From Gyrodactylus bullatarudis (Eukaryota; Platyhelminthes; Monogenea; Gyrodactylidea; Gyrodactylidae), in NCBI GenBank assembly GCA_012064415.1, contig SSNU01000074.1, forward strand, positions 108,584 to 172,583: 64,000 nt of DNA, given 5' to 3'. Positions within the stretch are counted from its first letter, which is position 1, and the number at the start of each line of letters is the position of its first letter. Positions 1 through 13,900 of this stretch are shown in pieces. The position numbers were made by a program, and so were the translations under genes. Under the pieces are notes generated by a model, which searched no databases, was not told the DNA's origin, and was given only the letters and a program-made list of their open reading frames with translations.

Positions 1-74
1 CGACAATCCATCTTCGAAGTATTTTCCAGTAGTGAAATTGATCAAGGAATCTAAAGCTAATTGATTTTTTTAAA

Positions 75-602
75 GATTTCTTGGAATCCTACTCATGTTG
101 CCCACTTGTATCATTTGAAGAAAAAATTATTTTTATGAAAAATATAGTCATTTTTCAAATTTGATGCCGAAACCCCATTTTTTCGAACTTTGAACCGAAA
201 ATTTTAATTGATTCAAAAGTTAGAGGTTGATCAAAGAAGGTTTTTCACGATCAAGATTAGACAAGAAAATCAATTTAACTGAATCCAATCTTATTCATAA
301 TCATGTTAACGTTTGGAAGCAGAATTATGATTTTTTGATCATTTTCACTTCTTGAAAATCAATGAAATTTCGATAAGTCAAAATCTCTCGAAAATGGGGA
401 AATTGTCGATAATTTGGCGTTGCTATTGAGCTTTATCCTCTAATCTTGATCCTGAAAATCAATTTTTGATCACTCTCCCACTTTCAAATCAACAAAAACT
501 TTCAGTTCAATGTTCGAAAAAATCGGATTTCAGAGCCAAATGCAAATTTTTTTCAAATAGTTAAAGTGGGCAACATGAGTAGGATTCCAAAAAATCTTTA
601 TA
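75..602. repeat. Foldback (palindromic) repeat, copy 1
   Basis: The left arm, starting near 75 with the motif tcctactcatgttgcccact, recurs as its reverse complement ending near 602 (agtgggcaacatgagtagga). The arms run about 250 bp each towards a centre near 330 with moderate identity, so one strand could fold into a long imperfect hairpin. The inner part of the left arm carries the core atcaagattagacaagaaaa, found in many other repeats of this window. It lies in UNC80 intronic or upstream DNA. No coding potential is visible. Confidence 0.75.
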
Positions 603-1339
603 TTCTACTCCTGATAAACTATAACGAGGTTAAGTAAAATTGATTTTCTTGACTAATTTTGATCCTGAAAAGCTTCTTTTAACCACTCTGTTCTTCTCAA
701 ATTAATAAAAGAAAAATCAGTTGAAAGTTCGAAAAAATAAATTCTTTAAATTTTTTTCTCACTTATCAAATTCTTGATGAAAGAACCAACCAACTTCATT
801 ATTTAATTCATGAAATTTAAGTTGAAACCTATTAATTCGTTTACTTTTAATCCTAAATTTCCTTCTTCTGTAAGTAATTCATCACATTTTGAATGGAAAT
901 TAGTTTTTTCCATTCAATTCTAAAACTTTTGTTAGTTTGCCAGAAAAATGAATACTTTTACAGTGTAATTCAAGAAATTTATTTTTCAAAATGACACTTG
1001 TGTAAAATTATATATCCTCTCATTAGATCTCATTCTCGATGCTCATCTATCAAATTCTGTCATTACGTTTTATTGTCAAAAATCTATTAAAATACTTGTA
1101 AATTCATTTATCTCAAATGACAATAGTTATTGTAAAGGTCTATGAATTAGCATCAACACTAGGGATAGAAATAGTTGATCCGTTAGAAATATTTTACTTA
1201 TACCATATTGAAAATGATTTAAAGAAAAACATTTTAACTTCTATCATGAAAAAAATAGCCGAAATCAAAGCAAATTTTTCAACACATTAATTTCAATACA
1301 AAATCATTGCTTATATTGAAACCAGTTCATTAATAGAAA

Positions 1340-1700
1340 TGACTTAAATTCATTTGAATTTTTCGATTATCACGAAGGCAAATTATCCAAAATCTGGAAG
1401 TTTAACTTTTTCTCGGCAACATTAAGATCTTCGCTATCTCTATGGGTAAATTCGAATTCTTTGTCTGATGTTGGTCTCGAATATCTGCATTTGACTGCTT
1501 CAAATCTTTGAAATCGATAAAATTTTTGGGCTCGAAAGTTGAAAAAGGGGAAATTTGGTGCATTTTCGAAATTTGTAAAACGGCCTAGTTTTGGTCAGAT
1601 TGAATTTTTTTTTGATTTCCACAACTTTTTGGTTCAATTTATTATGGAATTCAAAATTTTTGGATCAAAAAAATTAACCAAATTTTCTACCGCATCTTTT
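1340..1700. repeat. Partial foldback repeat related to the 58045-58600 copy
   Basis: Segments such as gattatcacgaaggcaaatt and aacggcctagttttggtcag recur in the element at 58045-58600, partly in the same and partly in inverted orientation. This copy appears to be one arm plus the centre of the same family. The rest of 603-2289 is AT-rich DNA in which I see no gene. Confidence 0.55.
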
Positions 1701-2289
1701 GTGTTGAATTAACTGTAGATTTTTAATCAAACCTTATCGAATGGCGAGTTATGAAAGAGAATTGTTTTTGTGATTTTAACGGTATTTTTAATCGTCTTTT
1801 GGAAGACTTGAAAATTAACACTTGAGAGGATATTCAACCCTATTAACTAGTTCATAAATTTCTAATGAGCTGATAAGATTGTTTTTTTTCAAGAAAAACC
1901 CGTTCTAAAAAGTATACAAAATTTTCAGCAGTAGTATTAGTCCTTAAGCAAGACAGATAAAAGATATAGGTCAGTGTCTCTTCTACATATTTCAAGATGT
2001 ATTTATAAATTTTCTTCCTAGATTGTTTTTTTTCAGACCATAAATAATGAATTTCTTCTTCATGATGAATTATGATTGAAATAGGTTAGTAGAACTTTTA
2101 AGGTTTACTAGAATTTATACTGTATTTCATATATATTCTATAACAACTTTTGAATATTAGTTCGCTGAAACCTGCTGTCAACATTTATTTGTGAATTTTT
2201 CTTTGCATCGACTCTCTCCAAAATCGAGACTTTGACTTGAACGATCAGAAATAATTAAGATTTTCAAACTTTTTCTCTTTTACTCTTAG

Positions 2290-4917
2290 CAAATCACAGT
2301 TACTCTTCATTTGATAAAAATCAAGGGAAATTCAGGCTTCCAAATGATCAAACGGAGAAAATTTCAAGCTTCCAATCGTTTCCTACCAACCAACGTCCTC
2401 ATGGTAATGCATCCAAACAGAAGATTGTATCAAAATTGAAGATATCAGAAATCAAAGTAACTCTCCAGATTAATAGCTAATTTTATAATTAATCTGATTC
2501 AATTTACTTAGGACCGAATCATGAAAATTTCAAAATTGAAGCAAAATAGCAACGAAGATTTCTCAGAACCATCTGACCTGAACAGCCTAAACGATAGCCA
2601 ATTCAGAAGAGCCGTCAGATCGGAGATTTTTGGGGAATCTGAAAATCCAAGCAGCGATTTAGGCGGCCCTTTTGGAGTAGTCAAGGGTTTGAGCCCCTGT
2701 AAGAAGCCAAAGTCACGTTCAAATGTTCCATTATCCAGTGGGAATAATCGAAAACATACTTTCCTTAGAAAAAGTGCCAGCGATACAAATTTATCTTATT
2801 CTTCCGGAGACACTGTGAGAATTATTTTTCTTAGTTAATCTTCAACAATTTAAAAAATCTATTTGATCAGTAAAAATTTCATTCAGCTCTTAAACATTCG
2901 GATTAAATATACAAAAACCGTGTTTTCTACTGTTTTTGATTTTTCATTGTACTTTTGTCAAAAATTATTGAAATTTGAGAGATTCTATCGAGGACACCAG
3001 GGGGAGGTAGCTCTAAAGTTTAAGACGTTTTGCAGATTATTTCCTTATTTTTCGAAATTTAATGCTAGCAAAAAAAGAGGTAAAAACACATATTCGATTA
3101 TTTCTCGATAGAAAAGTTCCAGAATTTTATTATTTCAGCCGGATAAGCAAACTTTCAAAAATCCCGTGAAGAAATTAAACTTTTACTCTTTAGATTTTTT
3201 AGAATTTCAAGGATATCATAGTAAAACTTTATTAAAAATTGAGCTGTAGTTTCTAAAATCTAAAGACTTGATTTTTTTCAGATCTTCAACATTCCAGGTT
3301 CAGAACATTATACCTATCCCAATGGAGAATTGGATTATTCCATACTGCTGAGAGCACTAGCTACATTCATTTCTTACAGTTCTTCCCTCTCGTTATGCCA
3401 AGCTGTGATACAATCCATTTTTTGCCTTGAACAAATCGGACTTTTCGATTTGAAAAAAGGACAAAAATCAAACTCAAGTAATTACGCAGATATGAAAAGA
3501 AATTCGAATGGGAAAGCAGATGGCAATCAGTCGAGAGCTTTTAGACCAGCTAGTCGATCACATTGGTGCAGGAAAAGAATAGAAAAGTTTCGCTCACATG
3601 AGTCGGAAAATAGATTTCCTCGTAAGGTATCGCGTAACATGGACAGTTTTCGGCTAACAACCCGTGATGACTCTGACAATAAACGGGCAAGTGCTCCAAA
3701 CTTTTCAAATATCCCCAAAACTCGATCAAAATCAGATAGGAGAGTATCAGTTCTGATTAATTTTAATAAAAACAATGAGAAAGAACAGCCTAATAGGAAG
3801 TCTGAAGAGGAGCTAGATACTCAAGATTTTCGAAATTCCTCCTTTAAATTCAGTAAAAATCGAAGTAATTCTCGACGTTCCACATTATTTGTAAACTCCC
3901 TAGAGAATATCTCGGAACAAAATCACCAATCTTGCCTACCCAATGAGTTCAAAAAGCCATATGAAGATTTCAATTCGTTTGAGAAACCAAATCCAGAGAA
4001 TTTTTTAGATTATATCACAGATACCCAGATTATTGATAACTATCTCATTGCCATCTATATTGTTGAGAAGTGAGTTTAAATTATATAGATTTATTATTGC
4101 CTTTTCTATCTTTTCTCTCGATCTAATTCGAACAAGTATCAAATTTTTCACTACCAAGTATGCGAAGAAAATGATTTCTTGGACCTGATTGAGACCGCCT
4201 GAGTCATATGATATAACACATAAGTTATTAATAATAACTTATTATTGATAGACCTACCAGAATAGTATTTTTGTCCTTCAAAAATTTAGTTTATTTCATT
4301 GATAATTATCAATATTATAATTGCGATTTTTTAATGTTAATTAAAACGGCTGGGTTTAAGTATGAATTTCTTAAAATATAACTTGCTTAATCTCTAAAAT
4401 CAAAGATCCTATATTTAAACACCAAGATCTACAAGAAAAAGCAAAATATTTAAGGAATAAAGATCTTCTTATAAGTACACTCGATATTTTCTAGATTTTA
4501 AGACTAAATATTCTAAAATTTCTGCAATTTGAAAATAAATTGCTAATTTATCTTTGAAAAATTTGATTTTGTTTTTTTATTTCAGAATTTTAACAAAAAT
4601 TGGCTGTAAACATGGCCATGAAGCGCCAAAGAAAGATTATCGCCTCCTTCACATGGCACATAGACATCGGTTTAGTCATGACAGTGATCTCTTCGAACTC
4701 CCCGATCCAATGGAAGAGGATGCAATGCAGATCAAACAAATTATCACATCAATTCGTTCACATTGTCACACCTTCCTAAAACTTCTCTATGACAAAAATC
4801 CTGTCCTCTTCAAACAATATTTTAGCATTTATGTTGGCCTTAAAAGCATTCCAGAAATTGTTCATTTCATCCATTGCCTAACTGGCTTCTGCCTTGATGG
4901 GACAATGAATAAGAAAA
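2290..4917 (+). CDS. UNC80: UNC80 exon block 1 (four exons)
   Basis: Exons 2290-2456 (enters in phase 1), 2512-2814, 3282-4069 and 4586-4917. The second carries a basic, serine-rich stretch around FRRAVRSEIFGESENPSSDL that corresponds to the low-complexity region after the N-terminal repeats. The third begins with a hydrophobic helix around NGELDYSILLRALATF, followed by a long Ser/Asn/Arg-rich insert. The fourth matches the family segment ILTKIGCKHGH ... HTFLKLLYDKNP ... FLDGT-type region (here IVHFIHCLTGFCLDGT). The first exon has no clear homologous motif and rests on phase and splice sites only. The roughly 130-residue family segment between exons two and three was not found. Confidence 0.85.
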
Positions 4918-7900
4918 GTGAGTTTATTCAATCTTTTCATAAATCGGATATTTTTGCCTTAATGCCTTCTAGAGTGTGACTGACACACAACCTCTTAATG
5001 ACTACGATTCAGTTTTTACGTTGAAGGTAATTGATATCAGGTTCGGAATCGAATATTTCTTGGAATCCTTATCATGTTGCTTACTTTCAACTTTATTTGA
5101 AGAAAGAAATTCTAAAAAAAATAATTCTTGGAAAAATATGGTTATTTTTAAAAATCCCAATTTTTGAAAATGAGAGGGAGTTCAAATGAAATTTTCAGGA
5201 TCAGAATCAGACAAGAGAATCAATTATGCTAAATTTGTTCTAATGATTCACCTTAATTAATTGGTTTTTTGACTTTCAATAGATTTAGATTGGAAAATCC
5301 TTCAATTTATTTACAACAGCCCTAGCACTTTCTCAGAACCTGCTAGTGTTACACATCATTAGAACTATGTGCAAATGATAAATGTATGCAAAATGATCTG
5401 AATTCTTGATGTATCAATCAACTTTACAAGGTCTCAAGTTGTTAAGATAAAAGTAAAAAGAAACTTGGTCTATTTTTCTAATTTAAAAAATGCACCAAAT
5501 TTCTGTTTATTTTGGAGATTTGAAAAAATTAAATTAGTCAATAAATCTGACCTATATATTAATTGGCATCTTTTCTTCTATACTTTAAAACCCTTTCCAA
5601 TATATTTTAATACTTCGATTTATACTTGATATAGCCGTCATTGATTACTCGAAGATCTAATCTTGGTATAATTTCATCAATTTTCAAGATATCATCATTT
5701 AAACAAAAAAACAATTATTCCCATTAATAATCCGATTAATTAGGGAAATTGCAAATTTTATCAAAATTATAAATCTATCTTAATGATAATAATTGGATCC
5801 CCAAACCACACTACTATACTACTCTGAACATCCATCATTTATTTTCAAATCTATCGATAGCTGGTATACACACAGATTCAGTTGGCAATATATATATTCT
5901 TCAGAGAGTATATGTAATATACGATGTGTGTACTTTTATGTATATATATATCCATCATAAATTTAAGATAAATCTTTTTTTATTTCTTCATTAGAATTTC
6001 AATCATTTTTTCCAAAATTAATAAATAAATTACGTAGACTCAGGGGTGGACTACACCGAGTACATTTATTATGCCTTGAAAAAAAAATATATAAATGTAT
6101 CCTTATATGTTGACTATCTGTTATAATCGGCAACTCTTCTCACTAAAAAAAGATTATCTGGTGGATATATATATCCTATTCATTGCTTGATTGTATTATT
6201 ATTTTATAAACATAAAAAATATACAAATCAACTGATAGATGACTACCAAAGATATGGATAGATTTGAATTAATTGTTTTTTTTCATACATTGTTCGATTA
6301 TTTTGTTTATATTTTTTTCATTTATAAAAGCAATAATTTTAAAACTATTAGTAATGTTTGCGCATGTCCGTTTATTATTGAGTACATTAACTTTTATCTT
6401 GGATTTTCTATCACAGAATGAAAATTCATAAAATAGGTATTTTTTCATACAGTTTGTGCAGTACGAAATAGAACTCAAGAGAAATTCTAGCTATTCAATG
6501 AATACTATTCATATATGCAACGCTTTTTGTGATTCAGGGTTCGATTAATTTTTGAATTTTAGCTTTTTAGAGTAAATAAGGAATTGTTGAAATTTCAAAG
6601 TTGCTCATTCATCCACTGATTGCTTTTATTCCAGTTTTACTAAAATCCTTGAAAAAACACAGAATTTATTTCAATTTTTTAAATTTCAATATTTTAATAT
6701 TTGTAAAAGTCGATAGTCTGTTTAAAAATAGTGATTTCATGAAGTGAAATTCATTAGAAATAGTTGGCGCAACCCTCTTTTAGAGTTGCCACTACTACTT
6801 AGATCGTGTTTAACCATGAGAAGAAATATATAATATCTTTATTATTATCATGTTAGATTCTAGCGTTTGGACTGAACTTCCAGCTGGATCGTGGGCCAAC
6901 TTTAATGCCGACTCATTTATGTTCACTTTTTTTAATATAAACAAGGTTTATGAAAAAGAACAATTATAAAAAATATATTATTCATTTGTTAAAACCATTT
7001 TTAACCCAAAAAATATCATCATTTGATTTCATTTAGATCTTCAAAATTACTCAAACAACTTTGGATCAAAATCAGTTCATGGTGAAGGTGTACGGGGATC
7101 TGAAGGGATCATAATTTCCAGCATGTTCAGTGCATTCATTCGACGTCTGGTTCGATGTCGTAAAGAACTCGCCAGTCAAGAGAATATGAGTCTATTCACA
7201 GATATTCGGCTCTTGGTTGAGTACATTAAAAATGTACACGGCAATGTATACCGCCGTGTATTACTGTGCTCTTTAATGGTACGATCAAAGGAACTTATCG
7301 CAACCACTTCTGAGGTTCGTCGAAATTCGAGGATTATGTCTATTCATCCAAGAATGTGAGTGTTTTCCTTAAAAGACTCTAAACATATTTCATACACCCT
7401 GTAATATTATTTATCAGTTTTCGCGGGAATTTCAAATGACATTTTTTAAGGCTATAGGAAATTATTTTTGATCTATGATATAATCTAAAATCATCAATAA
7501 ATATACGTAAAAATAGATTTTATTGGAATATAACAAGAAAACGTTGTTTTTTTTGATTTTCTATAGAATGCCAAAAATTTCAAAATATACTCTTGTCAGA
7601 ATTAATTTCGTCAAGAAGAATAAAAAAACTTTGATATTTTCAGATTAATTAATGGGGGAAATCTATATTTTTTTCTCCAATTCAAATTAAACAGAAATTG
7701 TGAGAGTACACTGGGAAATAAACATATAATTTCCATATATAAATTTCCATTGCTGAATGAAGAAATGAAAATTTATATCCTTCCCACTGTCTCCGATCAC
7801 AATGTGCACAATAGATTTATTAATAATAATCATTTTAGAGCATACATTTAACTGTATTTATATATATTTTTAATTTATTCAAAAGCTTTTGAAAACATCA

Positions 7901-10900
7901 AAACAAAATTTTTGGATTGGGAAGTAGTCCTTTTTGAATAAAGGAATATAATTTGATTCTGTCCCGTGAGGAAGACGTGCAGAAAAAGTTTTGAATTATT
8001 TCAAAGTTTTTCAAGAGAAGATGAAGTTTACATTCAAAAGTATAGAGCAGACACTATTAGCAGACATTTGCCTTGGTTACTTTGAAAAAGAGAGAGATGA
8101 TAGCACAGACCTTGGCCTATGTGAGCTTTTTCACTTTTCTCTCCACTTTTGCTAATTATTGGAGAGTTTTGGTTTTTTTCAGCTTAAATTATATTCTTGT
8201 ATTCTCTGACTATTTCTTTCATAATTTGTAAATTATTATCTCTAATGAATTCATAACCAATATCATTTTTAAAGTATTGCTTTATGAAATGTACATATGG
8301 CCCTTGTATATATCTTATTTCTATATCTTCTAATATGATTTTAATCGCCTTCAAAACCCGTTAAAATGCAGCGATCACCTAAAACTGTTGATTTAGAGTT
8401 CGTATACGACCTCTGGGATTGAAGGGGTTAAGTGGATTTTCGGACGTATTTGAAAATTTACGTGAATATTTGAATCATAAAAGATCATCAACAGATTTAC
8501 AGATGATACTTCCACCCTAAGGAATATGAAATAGATGTTAAGATAACTTTGCTCGAAAATACATCGAGACAGCTTTGGAAGAGGAAGCTAACTTACCAGA
8601 GACCCAAGAACAAATTCATGTCTAACATTCAAAAGAGTTTGGTTTAGCCATAACCTGAGGTGAAAATAAAATAGTCTTAAAAAAATCTTCAAGTTGAAAA
8701 TGGAAATCTACACCTAGTTAATAACAAAATGGGAATCTATGATTTTTTAAAAATTCTCACTTTTTCATCAAGAAATCGAATTCGATCAAGATTTTTTGAA
8801 ATTCAGATCATGAGGCATACATTAGCCAAATAGAAAAAATTTTGAAAAAAATCAATTTTCAAGGAAAATACGGCAAATTTGAAATCTTGAAGTAGCCAAA
8901 AAATTCTGCTAATTTTAAGGTGAAAGATTGATTAAAGGATGATTTCCGGGATCACGATTAGACAAAGCAATCAGTATGCTGAATCTTATTTTGAAAATTC
9001 CCCCATAATAATTTTTACTTTTTGAATATTTTCCTTACTTGAAAATCAATGAAATTTTGTTAATTCAAGATCCCTGAAAAATTACGAATTTATCAAAACT
9101 TTCAAGATGATTATTGGTTTTCTAGTCTTATTTTGATCCTAAAAATCAACTTTTGATTACTCTCTCACGCTGAAATCAGCAAAATTTTCAACTCAAAACT
9201 CAACAAAATGTGAATTTGACACTACTTCAAGATAAAATAAAAATATACGAATTTAGCCAACTCAAGATAACAAAGTTAAGTTGAATAATTGTATCATTCA
9301 ATTTGAGTCTCGAGTCAGGAAATTTTCCCTCTCATAACAAAACAAAAATGATTATTATTATTATTATTGATAGCAGGAAGCTGTCAGAATAACCAGATGA
9401 TGCGAATAAAAATTTATACAATAAAAGAAAAAAAAACAAATAAATTATCCCTAACATCCCACCCTACGATATATTTTCAAAACTATATCCTCCCTTTTTT
9501 ACTTGGAATTTATAATATAATCTTTCCTACTTAGTTGGGAAAAAATTATTAGGGTGCTTAGGAAAATGAATAGAGTCGATTTAAAGACGGTGAGGAAATC
9601 TTTAGTCTCTAACTGAAGAGTAGCGCTCTGTTTCGTAATATAATCATCAACTTTATGCTTTTAAGCATAAAAACTTTGACAATTAGCGACAGGGAATACG
9701 TAGGCGATTATATTTGATTCAATACTGCTGAGTAGAGCCTCCAAAAAATTTGAAAAATTTTATTTTTCGATTTTAAGGTACTTTATCGCGTATTTACCTA
9801 AAAAATCTACTTACAAGTAAACAGTACGAAAAATCAACTCATGTTGGAAATTAAAATAAAACATTAAAGTAATATCATGAATATGAAACTAAATATTATG
9901 ACATTAAAGTGTATTGTTATGATACATTTTACGACCTTATAACTTAGAAGCCTGACTTAGAAGCTTAACTGAGACGCTATCGAATAAAACGTTATTTTCC
10001 AGAATCATCATTAGACAAAGAAAATAATTAACCTTTTTTTTTTTCAAAAAACCCCCCATTGACGTGCGAAAGTCTACTTACTATTTTTGGATCACTTTTA
10101 CTGCTAGGAAATTCATAAATTATGATGATCTACGATCAGTTTAAAATGACAAGTTCTTTTTAATGAATACGAGTAATTATTTTCTTTGACTAGTGCTGAT
10201 CCTTAAAAATAACGTTTGATTCCTCTCAGACCTTGAAATCAACAAGAATTAAAAACTTGCGTCAGTTTGAAATTGAAAATGTCTCCAAAATTTTCTAAAA
10301 AAAGTTTTTTTTCTTGAACAGTAAAAGTGTACAAATTGATACAGTTTTGATACTTCGATGAAAAAATGAGGTTTTTGTAAAAATCATGAATTGACAAATT
10401 CATCGAGAATAGCTTCATGATTGAGCTATTCTAATTCTCGCCTATTTGTTTTCTCTCCTAATCCGAATGGAAATTCTAGTACTAAAAGGAGAGAGAATTG
10501 AGGGTAATCCAGATTTATTGAATTCTGACAAGATTAACTCATCCAGCTATAATGATGATTTTCATCAACAAACACAGAGTGAAGACAGAGTAGATAAGTA
10601 GAAATTCATTGTTGTTAATTTATGTCCTTAGACTAAATCAGTCACAACTTTTTCTCGTTCTAATCATCCCATAAAGAATTGAATCATAAAATAAATACCT
10701 CAATATAAAGTGAAAATCATTCATTTTGGTAAAATTATAGCAAAAGTAGGCCCTTTCTGCGCTTAATCTTAAAGATTTTCATGAAAAATGCGATGTCAGT
10801 TTTTTTGAAAAGAATAGTTTTTGATTTACAATGAAAAGCAAGCCAATATTTATGTTGCAGGCCAGAGCATAAGTCACAATCGAGCTTATTAATTAATCAC

Positions 10901-13900
10901 CGATTTAAGAAAATATTGGATGAATTGGAGACATTCTAGAATCATCATAAGACAAAGAAAGAAAATAAACTGAAATTGTTTTTAAAATGGTGAAAGTGAC
11001 CTTTTCAATCAATTTTTCAGAAAGTTTTAAGACCCCTATGAAAATCATAAATTCTCAAATTCATCGAGAATGGCTGAACATTAGTCAAGAAAGTTAACCT
11101 GTAATTTGAAGTTTGAATTTCTCCTTTGTTTCTGGTCCGTCCTGGTTTCCGATTCTCTTATGATTCATGAACTACTCTCAGCAAAACGCCTCTTATTCCT
11201 CGCAACCTTATCATCAACGGAATCATTTGATGAATGAATTTATTTTTTCAAATCACCATCTTCGTCATGTTGGGGTGGTGGTGGGGGTTATGGAGATAAC
11301 TGAAAGTTGATAACATATTGTTACAATGTAATTTTCTTGTAATTGATACAATTTCCCTATAGTTTCTCAATGAAAAGAGCTAAATTTTTAAGGCAATAGT
11401 ATTTATCATTTTCTTATAAATTTCTTTTTGAAAAAAATCTCAATATTGATTCAACTCTAAAAAGTCTTTTGGAATTTCGATTTTTGTTGAGTTCAAAGTC
11501 AGAAAGTAATCTAAGTTTAATTTTCAAGATAACGATTAGGCAAGAAAATTTCTGATAAACTCAAGTACCAACCAAAGAAATAAAAATTTGATTTTCACAC
11601 TTTTTTAATAACTAATAATTTTTATGTACCATTCAGGTCATCTAGGAACTCAATGATTCCAGCTACACCAGACTCCCTTGGTCGATATAACAAGAGAATC
11701 TCAATGCTGCCAAACTTTCTCGGGATTAATCCTACTTTGGAAGGAGATAATTTGAGGAAGTCTAAACGCAAAAGTACCGTTATCAATGCAACCTTTGATG
11801 AGCCAGATAATATCTTGAATGAAGATAATAGTGAGTTCTATGTACCGAAAGTCAATATCACTTAAATTTTACAAAGAATTTATTGGTGCATTTATAATTT
11901 TCCGTTTCATGTTTCTAAGGGCAATAAAATTACAAATATTATATAATATTCTAATTAGAATGAGAATAGTAAGAAGCAAGTTCCATGAAAAGAAGAGAAT
12001 GCAAGCTAAATATTTGATCTTGATTCCAAATTTTGATGTTGAAACATAATAGCGCTTTGAAAACTTTACTGTTATTGATATTAAAGAATTTAGAAGAATC
12101 AGTATATATGAAAGAAGAGGTCCTTTAGGAAGGAAACTCTAATAAACCTGTTTGATATAGATCTACTCAATCAAAATCAGGGTTTTGAATCACATACCGA
12201 AGAGGTGTAACCACAGAAATTTTCGAATCACTAGCTTGTTCTTTATCCATAGAGAACCTATGCAATGTGTTTAAATCATGAGATTGTCTTGACATATAAA
12301 AAGTAGCCTTTATCTTGTAAAAATAACAAATATTTCCTTAGAAAAAACATGAAGCTGATTTAAATTTTAACTAAAAACGTTTATTTTTTTCTTCAGTTAG
12401 CTCATCGGTTAATAATGAGCCGTCCTTTATCCGAGTGATTGAGCCAGGCTGCCTGAATGAAGCTCTAAAGGATTTCAGTCTCCTTTTAGAATTCAATGAA
12501 CCGGGGACAATTCCAGAACCACAATTGATTGCTTCGCTCTTGGATTTGGTAGGTTGACTGATTTGATTTTGAGTCATAAATTAATACAGTTATATTAATC
12601 CTGAAAATTTTATCTCCTGATAGCTTAGATTTTGACTTGAGTATGGCATTTTTTATCAAAAATTGAAATTGCACCATATTCTTGTTTAATATAATATTTT
12701 CCAGATTTTTTCCTTGAAAAAATTGAGATTCCCAACTTTATCTTTTCACAGGAAGCTCCAGTGATATCAAGAGCTTGCATTTATATCGAGTTGGCCTTAT
12801 TTGTCAACCGATGTAATCGAGGAGAATTTGCTAGCTGGATGAAATTCAATTTCCCCTCATCCTTTCGTCTTTCCTCGGTTGATAATAAAACTTCTCAATC
12901 GATGAGCAGTTCATCTTTTCAAAAGTCCACTGGAAGATTATTTCATTCTTGGGCAGATGTGAGCTATTTCCTTTTAATTATAGTTATTATTTTGTATTAT
13001 TTGTAATGGTAAAATATAAATCATAAATTTTGTTATCATTTCTGATGAATTAATCAGAGAATAAAAGTTGGTTCGCTTGCTTCCTGGCCAAGTTATCTTC
13101 CTGTCTATATATACACATTGTATATACTGGCATCACTATAGAAAGGTGTGGCACTAAATTATTAGTGATTTTAATCTGAAAATAATTTGATTTTTCTCAA
13201 TCTTACGGTGAAAGTGAAAAAATAATAAACAGAAAAACAATACAAAAGCTGGTTTGATATGAAAATTAGAATTAGAATTTATAAAAATTCTAAAAGAAGG
13301 TGATCTGAAAAATTTAGTTTTACTTGATTTCAGAGAAAAAAACATTTCAACATAATTTTCACAGAATAATTAGTACAAAGTCCCAAGCCTTCGACAAATT
13401 AAAGTTCTCGTACATTGTTAACAAACTAATTTCTGTTAATATTGATAGATCAATAATTAACCTGGTTATTCTCTTCTTAACAAGAAGAAAACAACGAGTT
13501 AAGTTTAACTCAGACGTTAGCTCCTCTAGATTGATAACATCTGGGGTCCCTCAGGGATCAGCATTAGGTCCTCTGCTCTTCAACCTCTGTTTAGCTGACA
13601 TTCAAATGCCTAGTAATCTTGGTAAAATATTTAAGTATGCCGATGATCTGAAATTTGTATATCCAGTTAAAAACATGGTTGATATACTTGCTATCAACAA
13701 TTTTTTTTCATTACTGAAGACATCTCTTGAAAAAATGGGACTGGAAATTAATAGGAACAAGTGCAAAATAATGACCCCAATCAATCTCCCTGAACCCTTC
13801 CTCTCTAATCTTCATTTACCTGGTGAATTTGTTTCATCCACTATTGATCTTGGTTTTGAGATTGACTCTTCCCTTAAAATTGCACCTCTTACAAAAATTA

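Noticed and set aside
2863..3111. 82-residue ORF in the UNC80 intron
   Set aside because: No similarity to UNC80, low-complexity AT-driven composition, and no fitting splice signals.
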